Source: a bacterium (GTDB lineage Bacteria > Campylobacterota > Campylobacteria > Campylobacterales > Sulfurimonadaceae). From it: a stretch of DNA of 64,000 nt. A model generated the notes under the pieces. It was not told the origin of the DNA. It saw nothing but the letters and a program-made list of their open reading frames with translations, and made no database searches. Position numbers and translations under genes: made by a program. Of the stretch, positions 19,278 through 28,372 are shown piece by piece. The stretch spans positions 1-64,000 of the forward strand of contig JAHJJX010000017.1 of assembly GCA_018822665.1 (NCBI GenBank), read 5' to 3'. Numbering within the stretch: position 1 is the stretch's first letter; each line of letters starts with the position of its first letter.

Positions 19278-20569
19278 TGTTGTCCTTTTAACATACGTTC
19301 ACATTTGTATTCATCTAGCACAACGACTTTTTTATCATTTTGAATCAAAAACTGCAAAGCACTAGTTATCATATCAGACTTCGTTTCTTCTGATACACTT
19401 CTCATTTTTTTAGTCATATCGTGCAAAAATCTTTTCAACACCTGCTCTGCCATTTTTTGAACCTGCGCTTCATATTCTTTTGGAATATACCCATTATCAA
19501 TCACTCTTTTGCTCTCCATCGAAGCTGCCAAAGATGCTTTTTGATATATCTCTTTTATCATTGGCTCTATATCTAAAGTATTTAACCACTCAAAAAAGTC
19601 AACAACAGCTCTGCCTATTATGGAGTGAGAGGCTCTTGCACTTTCTTCCCGCAGTCCCATATTTTCCGTTACAATTGATTTTAAATCATCTATTACATAA
19701 AGATTGATTCTATTACCTTTATGGTAATTAATATCTCGCGGCAAGGCTAAATCAAACCAATATCTGTCAAAATCACATGATTGTATAATTTCGTCTGTGA
19801 TGATTGGCTCATAAGAAGAAGTAGCAGTAAAAAGAATTTCAAACTCATTTATTGCTGTGGGGAGCTGGTCCATATCTAAAACTTTTGCGTTACACGCATC
19901 AGCCAGAGCAACCGCTTTTTCTTTTGTTCTATTCATAATGTAAACATCTGCGCCATTTGAAAGCAAATGCTTGGCTGTTATCTCCGACATCTCTCCAATG
20001 CCGATAACCAAGGCTTTTTTTCCTTTAATGTCATCCAAGAGCGATTTTAATTTTGAAACAGCCACACTTGCAATAGACACAGGTTTTGAAGATATATCTG
20101 TCGCATTTCTTACTTTGGCTGCGCACTTAAAAGCATTATGCATTGCGCGAGCCAACTTTTGTCCGCTGTAGCCATTATCGTATGAAAATCTAAAAGCATC
20201 TTTTAACTGCCCGGAGATTTGTGTCTCTCCGATAACCATTGAGTCAAGCGAACTTGCAACACTAAAGAGATGGTGAATGGCACTACTGTCATCAAAAATG
20301 TCCGCTCTGCCTTCAAGCTCTTCAATCTTAATGCCCGCTCGAGCGCTAAGAAGTTCAAAAATATGCTGTGTTGCCTTCGCTATATCATTACAACTACAGA
20401 AAACTTCCATTCTGTTGCATGTTGAAATCAAGATAGATTCATTGATAGCTTCATTCGCATTAAGTTTTTTTAAACACCCATGAAGATTTTCTTCATTGGG
20501 ATACGAAAGCTTTTCTCTAATCTCTAAAGTAGAATTTTTATGTGAGAAACTAATATTTAAATAATGCAT
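19274..20569 (-). CDS. hemA: glutamyl-tRNA reductase
   Basis: First committed step of the C5 haem pathway: reduces glutamyl-tRNA to glutamate-1-semialdehyde with NADPH. 431 residues. The catalytic cysteine lies in [12 protein letters not shown] at about 50, the substrate segment in [15 protein letters not shown], and the NADPH site in [17 protein letters not shown]. The C-terminal third is the helical dimerisation domain. Its start abuts the stop of the prenyl synthase gene. Confidence 0.97.
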   Translation of the reverse strand: MHYLNISFSHKNSTLEIREKLSYPNEENLHGCLKKLNANEAINESILISTCNRMEVFCSCNDIAKATQHIFELLSARAGIKIEELEGRADIFDDSSAIHHLFSVASSLDSMVIGETQISGQLKDAFRFSYDNGYSGQKLARAMHNAFKCAAKVRNATDISSKPVSIASVAVSKLKSLLDDIKGKKALVIGIGEMSEITAKHLLSNGADVYIMNRTKEKAVALADACNAKVLDMDQLPTAINEFEILFTATSSYEPIITDEIIQSCDFDRYWFDLALPRDINYHKGNRINLYVIDDLKSIVTENMGLREESARASHSIIGRAVVDFFEWLNTLDIEPMIKEIYQKASLAASMESKRVIDNGYIPKEYEAQVQKMAEQVLKRFLHDMTKKMRSVSEETKSDMITSALQFLIQNDKKVVVLDEYKCERMLKGQQ

Positions 20570-21456
20570 TAATAACTTCTTTGTATCATAGTTTGTAAAA
20601 TACCGACTAGTTCTTTATCATCTTGAACCGCCTGCATAGCTTCTTCAGAGAGCATTTGTGCTAATTTAAAAGCTTTTTCTATACTTTTATGCACACCCAT
20701 TTTCTCTTGTATCCAAAGGATTTCATTTTTATCTATTGATTTTGCATGTGAGTTTTTTAATCTTATTTTATCTTCAGTATTTAATGATTCAAAAAGATAA
20801 ATATAAGGCAGAGTGCATTTCCCCTCCACAAAATCATTCATTGCAGGTTTTCCAAGAGTAGCCTCATCGGATGTAATGTCTAAAATATCATCGATTATCT
20901 GAAAAGAAAGACCAAGATTTTTACCGTAAATTGAATATTTTTCAGAGTCTTTGCAAGCTAATATTGCCGCAGACGTCGCAGCCGCTTCAATCAAAGTGGC
21001 AGTTTTTAAATAAAGCATATCAAGATATTTATTTTCATCACTATTGAATTCTTCGGCCATCTTGACATCTTTCATTTCGCCTTTACTCAGAGCTGTTACG
21101 GAAGAAGATATGATTTTTGCAATATTTCTATCAAACTCAACCAATTCGCTAAAAGCTTTTGAATAGAGAATATCGCCAAGCATAACGGCAGTTTTACTCC
21201 CGTCCGTAGCGTTTACAGAAGCTTCTCCTCGTCTAAGCGTTGCATCATCGATGACATCGTCATGAAGCAGGCTCGCAGCATGAATAAGTTCAACGACGGC
21301 AGCCAGCAGAGGAGCTTTTTCATTCATTGGAGCAATTTTTAAAATCAATTTAGCGCGAAGTCTTTTACCACCAGATAGCAGCTCAAAAAGACGAGTAACC
21401 TCATCATAATCAATCTCTTTTATTAACCGTGCTATCTCAGTTTCAACTCTTTGCAT
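20569..21456 (-). CDS. trans-prenyl diphosphate synthase (octaprenyl/heptaprenyl type)
   Basis: 295 residues. The first Asp-rich motif is in LLHDDVIDDATLRRG and the second in QIIDDILDITSD, the Mg-diphosphate sites of chain-elongating prenyl synthases. GGKRLRAKLIL is the usual early motif. Probably makes the side chain of menaquinone, as in the IspB branch; the chain length cannot be read from sequence with certainty. Sits in the same string as hemA. Confidence 0.9.
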   Translation of the reverse strand: MQRVETEIARLIKEIDYDEVTRLFELLSGGKRLRAKLILKIAPMNEKAPLLAAVVELIHAASLLHDDVIDDATLRRGEASVNATDGSKTAVMLGDILYSKAFSELVEFDRNIAKIISSSVTALSKGEMKDVKMAEEFNSDENKYLDMLYLKTATLIEAAATSAAILACKDSEKYSIYGKNLGLSFQIIDDILDITSDEATLGKPAMNDFVEGKCTLPYIYLFESLNTEDKIRLKNSHAKSIDKNEILWIQEKMGVHKSIEKAFKLAQMLSEEAMQAVQDDKELVGILQTMIQRSY

Positions 21457-21465
21457 TATCCCTCT

Positions 21466-21882
21466 TTAACTATTTTCTAAGTATTTTAGACTAACTTGCA
21501 TGTTCTCATCAGACAAAAAGAGATCAAACACTGCTTCTTTTGTCTCAAAATTAAACTCTTTAAATTTAACCAGCAAATACGGCACATTAAAAAAATCAGC
21601 CCCTCTTGTTTTTAATTCAAGTCTAAAGCTCTGATTTTTGTGTCTTAAATAAAGCATATTTTGCGACACTATTTTATCATAAGACTTAAAGATAACTAAC
21701 CCGCCATTTTTATAAAGTGTCCACCTAAATTTAAAAAGTTTTTCAACAGAACCGTATTTTACAAGAATTTTCTTTTGCTCATCCTTTTTTAGCAATATTT
21801 GTTTTATTTCTCTATAATCATTCGCAAAAATCGGAGATAAACTTAGAATAAGAAAGAAAAAAACTTGTAAAAAACGCTTCAA
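21466..21882 (-). CDS. secreted hypothetical protein
   Basis: 138 residues with a clear signal peptide (MKRFLQVFFFLILSLSPIFA) and no cysteine or lipobox. The mature part is basic and beta-rich in look. I do not recognise the family; the size and position are loosely like LolA-type periplasmic carriers, but I see no decisive motif. Nine bases separate it from the prenyl synthase gene and six from the DUF2018 gene, so it belongs to the same operon. Confidence 0.7.
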   Translation of the reverse strand: MKRFLQVFFFLILSLSPIFANDYREIKQILLKKDEQKKILVKYGSVEKLFKFRWTLYKNGGLVIFKSYDKIVSQNMLYLRHKNQSFRLELKTRGADFFNVPYLLVKFKEFNFETKEAVFDLFLSDENMQVSLKYLENS

Positions 21883-21888
21883 TTTTAT

Positions 21889-22170
21889 TTATTCACTTTT
21901 TGAAAGCACTGCACCCATAAGTTCAATATATAAGCTCTTAGCCTTAGTATCCACCTCGTCTTCATTTGTAATGGCTATACTTTTGAGTTGCTTATCTATA
22001 TCATCTCCGATATGCTGAGTAAGAAGAACTTCCATCGCAGCAACTTTATCTATAAATTTCTCTAACTCATATCTCACAACGTCGTTGTTTGCATTAAACA
22101 CTACATCTAAAAATTTACTCTTTGGCGATCCTACAAATACATCATCTTCATCTTCAAATAATCCGTACAT
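21889..22170 (-). CDS. DUF2018 family protein
   Basis: 93 residues, acidic and helical, starting MYGLFEDEDDVFVGSPKSKFLDVVF. This is the DUF2018 family, found in Campylobacterota; its Helicobacter pylori member HP0242 is known to fold as a knotted homodimer. Function unknown. It is a good lineage marker for the window. Lies just before the secreted hypothetical protein in the same direction. Confidence 0.8.
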   Translation of the reverse strand: MYGLFEDEDDVFVGSPKSKFLDVVFNANNDVVRYELEKFIDKVAAMEVLLTQHIGDDIDKQLKSIAITNEDEVDTKAKSLYIELMGAVLSKSE

Positions 22171-22246
22171 TCTTCATTTCCTCTATTAATTTTTACGATT
22201 ATACAATTGCGTTTCTTATGTTTCGCATATATTATTTATATACTTC

Positions 22247-23098
22247 TTATTTTGTTATTTGCGTTCCAACACCCTGATCGGTAAAAAGTTCCAAAAGTAT
22301 AGAATGTTCTATTCTCCCATCTATAATGTGAGCTTTTTTCACACTGCCTGCAAGAGCTTCCAAGCATGCATCTACTTTTGGAATCATTCCCCCGTGAATC
22401 GTTCCATCCGCTTTTAAAGCTTCCACTTCATCTTTTGTAAGTGTGCTGAAGAGTTCTTTGTGATGATTTAAAACTCCGGCTGTGTCCGTTAAAAATATGA
22501 TTTTATTGGCCCCTATCGCTTTAGCAACATACGAGGCACATAAGTCAGCATTTATATTAAACCCGGGATGTCCCATCTCCTCACCAGCTGCGATTGGCGC
22601 GATTACCGGAATAAATTTTTCATGAATCAAAGTAGATAAAACTTCAGCATTGACATTTATAATATTTCCGGCGAGTCCCCATTTTGCAAAATCTTTTGCT
22701 TTGGCAGTAATAAAATGCGCATCTTTTCCACTCATGCCGATAGCTTTGGCACCATGAGAATTCAATAAGGATGTTATCTCTTTATTGATGGCACCGCTTA
22801 ATACCATTTCAACGATTCTCATAACTTCTTTTGAAGTGACTCTTTGTCCTTCTATAAATTTACTTTCTATCTTTAATGCATCAAGCATCTCATTGATTTG
22901 CTGCCCGCCGCCATGCACAATCACAGGTTTTATTCCCACAAGATACATAAGTAAAATATCTTCGGCAAACTTCTCTTTTAATTGAGGAGAAGTTTGTGCG
23001 GAACCGCCATACTTAACAACAACTATCTCTTTTTTGAACTCTTTTATAAACGGCAGAGCTTCTAATAATGTTTTTACTGTTTCAATTTTCTTTTGCAC
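22247..23098 (-). CDS. argB: acetylglutamate kinase
   Basis: Phosphorylates N-acetylglutamate in arginine synthesis. VVVKYGGSAQT (phosphate site), VIVHGGGQQINEMLD and the C-terminal GGMIPKVDACLEAL are the family marks. An ATG at 23143 is in frame, but I prefer the GTG at 23098: GGGAGC lies just before it and the product then begins VQKKIETVKTLLEALPFIKEF, a normal ArgB N-terminus of 283 residues. This start overlaps the lpxK stop by 17 bases. Confidence 0.95.
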   Translation of the reverse strand: MQKKIETVKTLLEALPFIKEFKKEIVVVKYGGSAQTSPQLKEKFAEDILLMYLVGIKPVIVHGGGQQINEMLDALKIESKFIEGQRVTSKEVMRIVEMVLSGAINKEITSLLNSHGAKAIGMSGKDAHFITAKAKDFAKWGLAGNIINVNAEVLSTLIHEKFIPVIAPIAAGEEMGHPGFNINADLCASYVAKAIGANKIIFLTDTAGVLNHHKELFSTLTKDEVEALKADGTIHGGMIPKVDACLEALAGSVKKAHIIDGRIEHSILLELFTDQGVGTQITK

Positions 23099-24005
23099 TG
23101 TTTTGCTCCCTGTATATATTGATACTCTCAAAGACATGTTCATCCACTTCCATGTGTAAATCCAAAATTGATAACGGAAGGTTAAAGAATTCTACTTTTA
23201 CAAAATCTTTGTATGTAACCAAAAGAGAATCTGAGCCGTCTCTTTCCAAGATATCTGTCAATTCACTGCGAACAAAGGAATGATGGTCTTCAAAATAATT
23301 TTTACTGACCACATCGGGCAAAAACTGATTCAAACGAGCCGGCCTTGCTATTGCAGTAAGCAATGACATTTTATCACTTTTATTTTTAAGCTCAACCACC
23401 CTTTTAAAATCTATGCCGTCTCTTAGTATCTGAGCTCTTTTAGAACTCCACAGACGCTCCCTAAAAGCTCCCGATGGCAAACAACTATTGTTTTTACTCT
23501 TCACTTCTATGAGAAAATCAAGTTTTTTTATATCATGTTTTGAATAAGCATCATCTAAAAAAACAATTTTGACCCCCATCTCTTTAGCCTTGAGTATTCC
23601 TGCTATTCTATCTTCGCTCACTATCACGATGGCATGTGGAACTTTATGGGCATACACCATAGCCTCATCACCGCTTTGGCTTACTTCACATACAATCTCA
23701 TTCCTGTTTTTAACGACAAGCAAACCTCTGCTTTTTCTTCCATAGCCGCGAAGTACAATGGCAACATCTTCATATCTTAGCGCCAAGGCACTCACTAGCG
23801 GAGTTTTTCCGCTTCCGCCAACGCTTAAATTGCCGACACTTATTATATCTATATCCAAATCTACTATTTTTTTAGTTTTAAAGCGAATAAACATCGCAAA
23901 ACAATATATCCAACTCAACGGTAATAATAAAAAAGAAAGTAATTTTTGAGGTATGCTTGGGTTGTAGAAATAATCCTCAACCCAAAAAACGAAGGCTTTT
24001 TTCAA
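23082..24005 (-). CDS. lpxK: tetraacyldisaccharide 4'-kinase
   Basis: Adds the 4'-phosphate to lipid A precursor at the inner membrane. 307 residues. A hydrophobic N-terminal stretch (LLSFLLLPLSWIYCFAMFI) anchors it; the Walker A is SVGNLSVGGSGKTPLV at about 57-72. It overlaps the aminotransferase upstream by four bases and argB downstream. One exact 11-mer copy encodes K-V-P-H-A-I here. Confidence 0.94.
   Translation of the reverse strand: MKKAFVFWVEDYFYNPSIPQKLLSFLLLPLSWIYCFAMFIRFKTKKIVDLDIDIISVGNLSVGGSGKTPLVSALALRYEDVAIVLRGYGRKSRGLLVVKNRNEIVCEVSQSGDEAMVYAHKVPHAIVIVSEDRIAGILKAKEMGVKIVFLDDAYSKHDIKKLDFLIEVKSKNNSCLPSGAFRERLWSSKRAQILRDGIDFKRVVELKNKSDKMSLLTAIARPARLNQFLPDVVSKNYFEDHHSFVRSELTDILERDGSDSLLVTYKDFVKVEFFNLPLSILDLHMEVDEHVFESINIYREQNSAKEN
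23631..23641 (-). repeat. TTCCACATGCC copy 4, in lpxK
   Basis: Exact 11-mer, sense in lpxK; read as V-P-H-A. Confidence 0.9.
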
Positions 24006-25123
24006 ACTCTTGTTTTAGCAATTTTTTTAATTGTGTCGATAACAAATTTAACCTCTTTATTTTCCATACTCGGATAAATAGGAAGAGATAAAATCTGCTG
24101 GTAACTTCGAAGTGCCACAGGAAAGTCATTGACTCTAAATGAGTATTTCGATTTATAATAGGATAAAAGATGAAGCGGAATATAATGGAGCCCGGTTTGT
24201 ATCCCCGAGTTTTTCAATTCAACAGCGAATGAATCACGGTTTTTATCTATTTTTACAATATATAAAGAAAAGGGATGCTCTTCATTACTCATATTTGGCA
24301 CACTCACATGTTCTACACCATCAAGAGCGCTTGTATACATTGCAGCTATCTCTTTTTGTCTTTTTATATTTTTATCTTGTTGTGTTAATTGCGCTCTGAT
24401 ATAAGCGGCATTTAACTGGCTCATTGAGTAGTCATTGCCGATATCCACGACGTCATAAATATATTCCAAAGAATCTTCATCACGGACGATAGCATGGTTA
24501 TGCAACAATTTGGCTCTCTCAATAATATCTATATTATCTGTAACGAGAATGCCTCCGTTGCAAATATTTTTCTTTAAATGGGAAGAAAAATTAAAACAAG
24601 TTATATCTGCACCCGTCGAGCCTATTTTCTTGCCGTTGTTTGTTGCACCCAAAGCATCACAGGCATCTTCTACAATGCGAACGTCATAAATTTTAGCAAT
24701 AGAGTAAAGTCTCTCCAAATCTACGCAAGAACCGGCTATATGCGTTACGATAACTGCTTTTAATTTTTTTGATTGATTATCTTCTAAGTAATTTTCCAAA
24801 AGGTCAAGATTAATATTATAATTTTGGGCATTAATATCTATAAAAACAGGTTCAGCGTCAAAGTGGCGAACAACTTCCGGCACATTAGGATGCGCATTCA
24901 CGGAGCAAACCACCTTATCTCCTCTTTTTAAATCTAATGCCAACATCGCCAAGTGAAGCGCAGAAGTACCGTGTGAAGTAGCAAGCGCATATTTTGCACC
25001 GACATACGAAGCAAACTCTTCTTCTAGTTCCGCCACCTGATCAATATTTTCACCGTCTAAAACATCGCTCACATTGGAATGTTCTGCCCGCCCACTAATG
25101 AACTTATTAAATAAAATCTTCAT
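24002..25123 (-). CDS. DegT/DnrJ/EryC1 family sugar aminotransferase
   Basis: 373 residues of a PLP-dependent aminotransferase acting on keto-sugar nucleotides. Visible are ATSHGTSALHLAMLAL, the aspartate motif VEDACDALGA, and the PLP lysine in FNFSSHLKKNICNGG. Likely makes an amino sugar for surface polysaccharide or glycan; the sugar is not known, and no other sugar genes are adjacent. It precedes lpxK with a four-base overlap, so an envelope role is reasonable. Confidence 0.88.
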   Translation of the reverse strand: MKILFNKFISGRAEHSNVSDVLDGENIDQVAELEEEFASYVGAKYALATSHGTSALHLAMLALDLKRGDKVVCSVNAHPNVPEVVRHFDAEPVFIDINAQNYNINLDLLENYLEDNQSKKLKAVIVTHIAGSCVDLERLYSIAKIYDVRIVEDACDALGATNNGKKIGSTGADITCFNFSSHLKKNICNGGILVTDNIDIIERAKLLHNHAIVRDEDSLEYIYDVVDIGNDYSMSQLNAAYIRAQLTQQDKNIKRQKEIAAMYTSALDGVEHVSVPNMSNEEHPFSLYIVKIDKNRDSFAVELKNSGIQTGLHYIPLHLLSYYKSKYSFRVNDFPVALRSYQQILSLPIYPSMENKEVKFVIDTIKKIAKTRV

Positions 25124-25133
25124 ATATACATCC

Positions 25134-25940
25134 TTATAAAGTTATATCTCTCGGATAATTAAAATCATGATTAATTGTTCTTGAGGTCAGCTTCGCGACA
25201 ACCGGCATTTTTCGCTTAAATTGATTACGAAAAATCCTTGATACTATCATATCAAGCATTTTCTCATCACACCCCTTGGCAACTATCTCTTCTTTACTGA
25301 GTCTCTCTTCTACATAAAGCTTCAAAGCTTCATCAAGCTGTGTATAAGTATAGCCTAAATCTTCTTCATCACTTTGACCATCCCATAAATCGGCGGATGG
25401 AGCTTTATATATGATACTTTTTGTTATATTTAAATATTCCGCAAGCGCATACACTTCACTTTTGTACAAATCGCCGATAGGATTTAATGCACTAGAGAGG
25501 TCACCGTAGAGCGTTCCATACCCCAGCATTAATTCACTTTTGTTACTCGTACCTAGAACTAAAGCGTTCTCCCTTGCCGAGATATCAAAAAGTGTCGACA
25601 TCCTCATGCGAGATGAAAAGTTTCCGCGTCTCAGGTTATCCATATCGGGATTTAACTCTTCGTACGCTTTGAGCATCGGCTCTATAGATGCCGTTATGCT
25701 CCTCATTCCAAAATCAGAACATAAATCATCCGCGTGCTCCACCGAACTTTTGGAAGAATAGTGAGATGGCATTTTTACACATAAAAGGTCATCTTTAAAA
25801 ACATTATGAGCCAACACCGCCACAACGGCAGAATCAATACCGCCACTCAAACCAATAACTACTTTTTTAATACCAGTTTTACGAACTTCATTATCTAAAA
25901 ATCGTTGGAGATAATCCGATATCTGTGAATATTTACTCAT
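25134..25940 (-). CDS. nadE: NAD+ synthase, ammonia type
   Basis: Amidates nicotinate adenine dinucleotide to NAD+. 268 residues, the short ammonia-dependent form without a glutaminase domain. The PP-loop is VVIGLSGGIDSAVVAVLAH at about 27-45; LGTSNKSELMLGYGTLYGDL and PSADLWDGQSDEEDLGYTY are typical. First gene of the run nadE-aminotransferase-lpxK-argB. Ten bases separate it from the next gene. Confidence 0.96.
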   Translation of the reverse strand: MSKYSQISDYLQRFLDNEVRKTGIKKVVIGLSGGIDSAVVAVLAHNVFKDDLLCVKMPSHYSSKSSVEHADDLCSDFGMRSITASIEPMLKAYEELNPDMDNLRRGNFSSRMRMSTLFDISARENALVLGTSNKSELMLGYGTLYGDLSSALNPIGDLYKSEVYALAEYLNITKSIIYKAPSADLWDGQSDEEDLGYTYTQLDEALKLYVEERLSKEEIVAKGCDEKMLDMIVSRIFRNQFKRKMPVVAKLTSRTINHDFNYPRDITL

Positions 25941-26043
25941 AATATGCGCTAACCTTTAAAAAACTTTAACAAAATATTATATCAAAATTTTGTAACAATT
26001 AATTATTAAGCTTTAAAAATCTTTCTAACTTAATGACACCCAA

Positions 26044-26054
26044 TTCCACATGCC
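26044..26054 (+). repeat. TTCCACATGCC copy 5, intergenic upstream of nadE
   Basis: Exact 11-mer between nadE and the decayed ATPase; followed by T-rich DNA but without an inverted partner. Confidence 0.9.
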
Positions 26055-26192
26055 GTGCTAATTTTTCTTTTTTAATATTACTCAAAAAAAGAAAAGTATC
26101 GAGTTATAATGATTAATAAAAATTTCAATTATTTAAGATTTCCCTTAATGCCTTACATTTTTGCATTAGATAGAACATGAGAACATTTTTAG

Positions 26193-27100
26193 TTGTCAGA
26201 ATGTGCGATAATCCTTCGAAGATGGAATTGTAAGTTATTTATCGAAGAATTAACACCATTGACGGCTGTTATTGGTAAAAATGGAGTAGGCAAAAGTACA
26301 CTTTTTGATGTTTTTGGATTTTTGTCTGATTGTTTGAAATTTGGGGTTGAAGAAGCTTGTGATATGAATAGTAGAGGTGGATTTCATAAAATGAGATCTC
26401 AAAGTTCAAATGAATCTATTGATTTTCAGATTTATTATAAAGAAGATTATAATTCTAGACCTATCACATATGAAATATCAATAGATTTGGATGAAAATGT
26501 ACGTCCATATGTTAAGTCAGAAAGGCTACGTCAAAGGCGAGAAGGGCAATCCAGCGGATGGCCTTTTTCTTTTTTGTTACTTAATGAAGGTCGTGGTGCT
26601 GTATGGAAAGGGGAACTAGAAGGTTTAAAAATTACAAAAGACAATTTTGAAACTACTATAGAAAATCTCTTAGAAAATATATTCAAAGAGAACGCGCAAC
26701 AAGTAGAAAGTAATAAGACAGAGTGGGTAGAACTTTCTGATAAAAGAAAACTAGGTATTGCCACTTTAGGAGCATTAACCGAACATCCAAGGATTTCAGC
26801 ATTTAGAATGTTTATTGAAAAAATGTCGGATGGCACATTAAAAGTATTTGCATATTTGTTACTACTCGAGGATCCGACTCCACCGCAGTTCCTTTATATT
26901 GAAGAACCGGAAAAAAGGAGGGTCACAAATATTTGTTACAACGCATCAACCGTATTTTGTAGATGCTCTTAGCCCAAATGAAATCTGGATACTTGCTAAA
27001 AATGATGATGGATTTTCAACTATCAGAAGAACAAGTGATGACCAATTACTCGTTAATTTAGTGAAAGAAGGTATTCCTCTTGGTTCGCTAAGGCCTGGGG
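26193..27100 (+). pseudogene. decayed AAA family ATPase (RecF/OLD-like)
   Basis: A frame from 26193 holds a Walker A (TAVIGKNGVGKSTLFDVFGFL) and a Walker B-like end FLYIEEPE, then breaks. The next frame resumes with KKGGSQIFVTTHQPYFVDALSPNEIW, the signature and switch region of the same protein, and ends near GIPLGSL. Between them the usual NGL(Y/H)HK segment is missing, so a deletion plus frameshift occurred. The N-terminus is also irregular (LRRWNCKLFIEELTPL). Intact relatives are 350-400-residue ATPases paired with a DUF4276-type protein, often in defence islands. The remains are clearly non-functional. Confidence 0.8.
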
Positions 27101-27370
27101 CATATACCAAAAGATTTAAAATCTGTACCTGACCCAAGCACAAGAGTATTATTAAATCAATTACCAAGATTATTATCTGGTATTGGAAAAACACATGCGA
27201 TATATCCAAAGGGTGTAATTGCGTTAAAAGGACATTCATACAGTATGATAGGAAGAGAAAAATGTAATTGGGCAACAAACATTACTCCATATATGGATTT
27301 AAATAATAATAACTCTCCAAGCTTTAATTATTTTTATAAAAAGATAAAAAAGCTGGTTTCAATAAAATAG
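27101..27370 (+). pseudogene. remnant of DUF4276-like partner of the ATPase
   Basis: Frame HIPKDLKSVPDPSTRVLLNQ then LPRLLSGIGKTHAIYPKGVIAL, directly followed by KGHSYSMIGREKCNWATNI and TPYMDLNNNNSPSFNYFYKKI up to a TAG at 27368. From memory, both parts match the start and end of a DUF4276-type protein that follows such ATPases; the middle, including the DLDD-type acidic motif, is deleted. The junction with the ATPase end is also a deletion. Recognition is by pattern memory only. Confidence 0.6.
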
Positions 27371-27607
27371 AGATTCCTCGTACTCAAGTTCTAGAGACTG
27401 TAAAATAGCTCATAATTTCGAGGCTGGAACGAGATTACATGCCGCGCTTCCCCCAACACACTTCCCTTTTTGCCATAAAGTTCAGCTCTTTGCAGCTAAA
27501 CCCCGCTTCTTTTCTCGCTTGTGTATTGAGATTTTTGGCTTTAAAAAAACCTTGTGGGCTATATTTGTTTATAATTTCAAAATACACATCTGCACTTTTA
27601 TTTTCAA

Positions 27608-27618
27608 TTCCACATGCC
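27608..27618 (+). repeat. TTCCACATGCC copy 6
   Basis: Exact 11-mer, inverted with respect to copy 7, 46 bases apart. Confidence 0.9.
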
Positions 27619-27664
27619 CAGTTAAACCAGACATCACTTTTTTTTACATGCTCTATCTCTTCGT

Positions 27665-27675
27665 GGCATGTGGAA
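27665..27675 (-). repeat. TTCCACATGCC copy 7
   Basis: Exact 11-mer on the minus strand; with copy 6 the match extends to AATTCCACATGCC on both arms. Confidence 0.9.
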
Positions 27676-27767
27676 TTTTTTGTTCCAATATTAATTCTAA
27701 TTTTTATAAAAATTCATAAAGGTATGATAATTCAAAGATGCTATAATCTCGCCAAAAAAGGGTTAAA

Positions 27768-28361
27768 ATGAACATAAAAGTTCAAGCTATGGGACCTTAC
27801 CAAACAAACTGTTATATTGCCAGCATAGACGGCAAAGATTTTATCATAGACCCCGGTGTTGATGCAACGCAGTGGGTTTTGGCAAATGTTACAAATCCTG
27901 TTGCCATACTCAATACGCACGGACATTTTGATCATGTATGGTCAAATGCAGAACTTCAAAAAAAATTAAATATCCCTCTTTACACACCTAAAGGCGATGT
28001 TATGCTACTTCAAGGAAGCGGTTGGATGCCAGACCTTCCCCCTTCCACTCCCGACTATGAAGTTGAAGGTGATGAGGAGATAGATTTTGATGGCGTAAAA
28101 GTTAAATTTAGGCTTTTTCCAGGGCATTGTCCGGGATGTTCAACCATAGAAATAGCAGATGCTATGTTTAGCGGTGACTTCATTTTTGAACGTTCCATAG
28201 GCAGATGTGACTTTCCATACTCATCACCGCAAGCTATGAAAGACTCTCTTCAAAGATTTAAAAAATTGGATTTTGACAAGACTATTTATCCGGGTCACGG
28301 CGGAACCACTACGATAAAACAAGAACAAAAATATGCAGATTACTGGATAAACAATATTTAA
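27768..28361 (+). CDS. metallo-beta-lactamase fold hydrolase (glyoxalase II-like)
   Basis: 197 residues. The metal motif NTHGHFDHVWS lies at about 50-60, with further ligands in FPGHCPG, MFSGDFIFE and YPGHGG. The pattern fits the short glyoxalase II-like branch that hydrolyses thioesters such as S-lactoylglutathione or related compounds; the real substrate is unknown. A methyltransferase gene follows after 11 bases, probably in one unit. Confidence 0.9.
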   Translation: MNIKVQAMGPYQTNCYIASIDGKDFIIDPGVDATQWVLANVTNPVAILNTHGHFDHVWSNAELQKKLNIPLYTPKGDVMLLQGSGWMPDLPPSTPDYEVEGDEEIDFDGVKVKFRLFPGHCPGCSTIEIADAMFSGDFIFERSIGRCDFPYSSPQAMKDSLQRFKKLDFDKTIYPGHGGTTTIKQEQKYADYWINNI

Positions 28362-28372
28362 AGGGTGTACAA

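Larger units (their letters stand above)
27435..27717 (-). pseudogene. unrecognised gene remnant, 5' end lost
   Basis: The minus strand is open for about 93 codons with natural-looking protein: TKNSTCHEEIEHVKKSDVWF, then NWACGIENKSADVYFEIINK, ending AGFSCKELNFMAKREVCWGK before a TAA at 27435. There is no ATG, GTG or TTG near its upstream end, so it is a truncated gene. I do not recognise the family. The two 11-mer copies lie in it, read as S-T-C and A-C-G. Confidence 0.45.
27371..27767. other. 397-base stretch between ATPase relics and MBL gene
   Basis: Holds a minus-strand gene remnant (27435-27717) containing two inverted 11-mer copies, and, close to 27768, the promoter and RBS region of the metallo-hydrolase gene. 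No intact gene seen. Confidence 0.6.

Noticed and set aside
22247-23143. The ATG at 23143 as argB start
   Set aside because: It would overlap lpxK by 62 bases and add residues unlike ArgB; the GTG at 23098 has a ribosome site.
27439-27771. A 110-codon plus-strand gene before the MBL hydrolase
   Set aside because: The protein is low-complexity and the opposite strand carries the more natural sequence; it also overlaps the RBS of the next gene.
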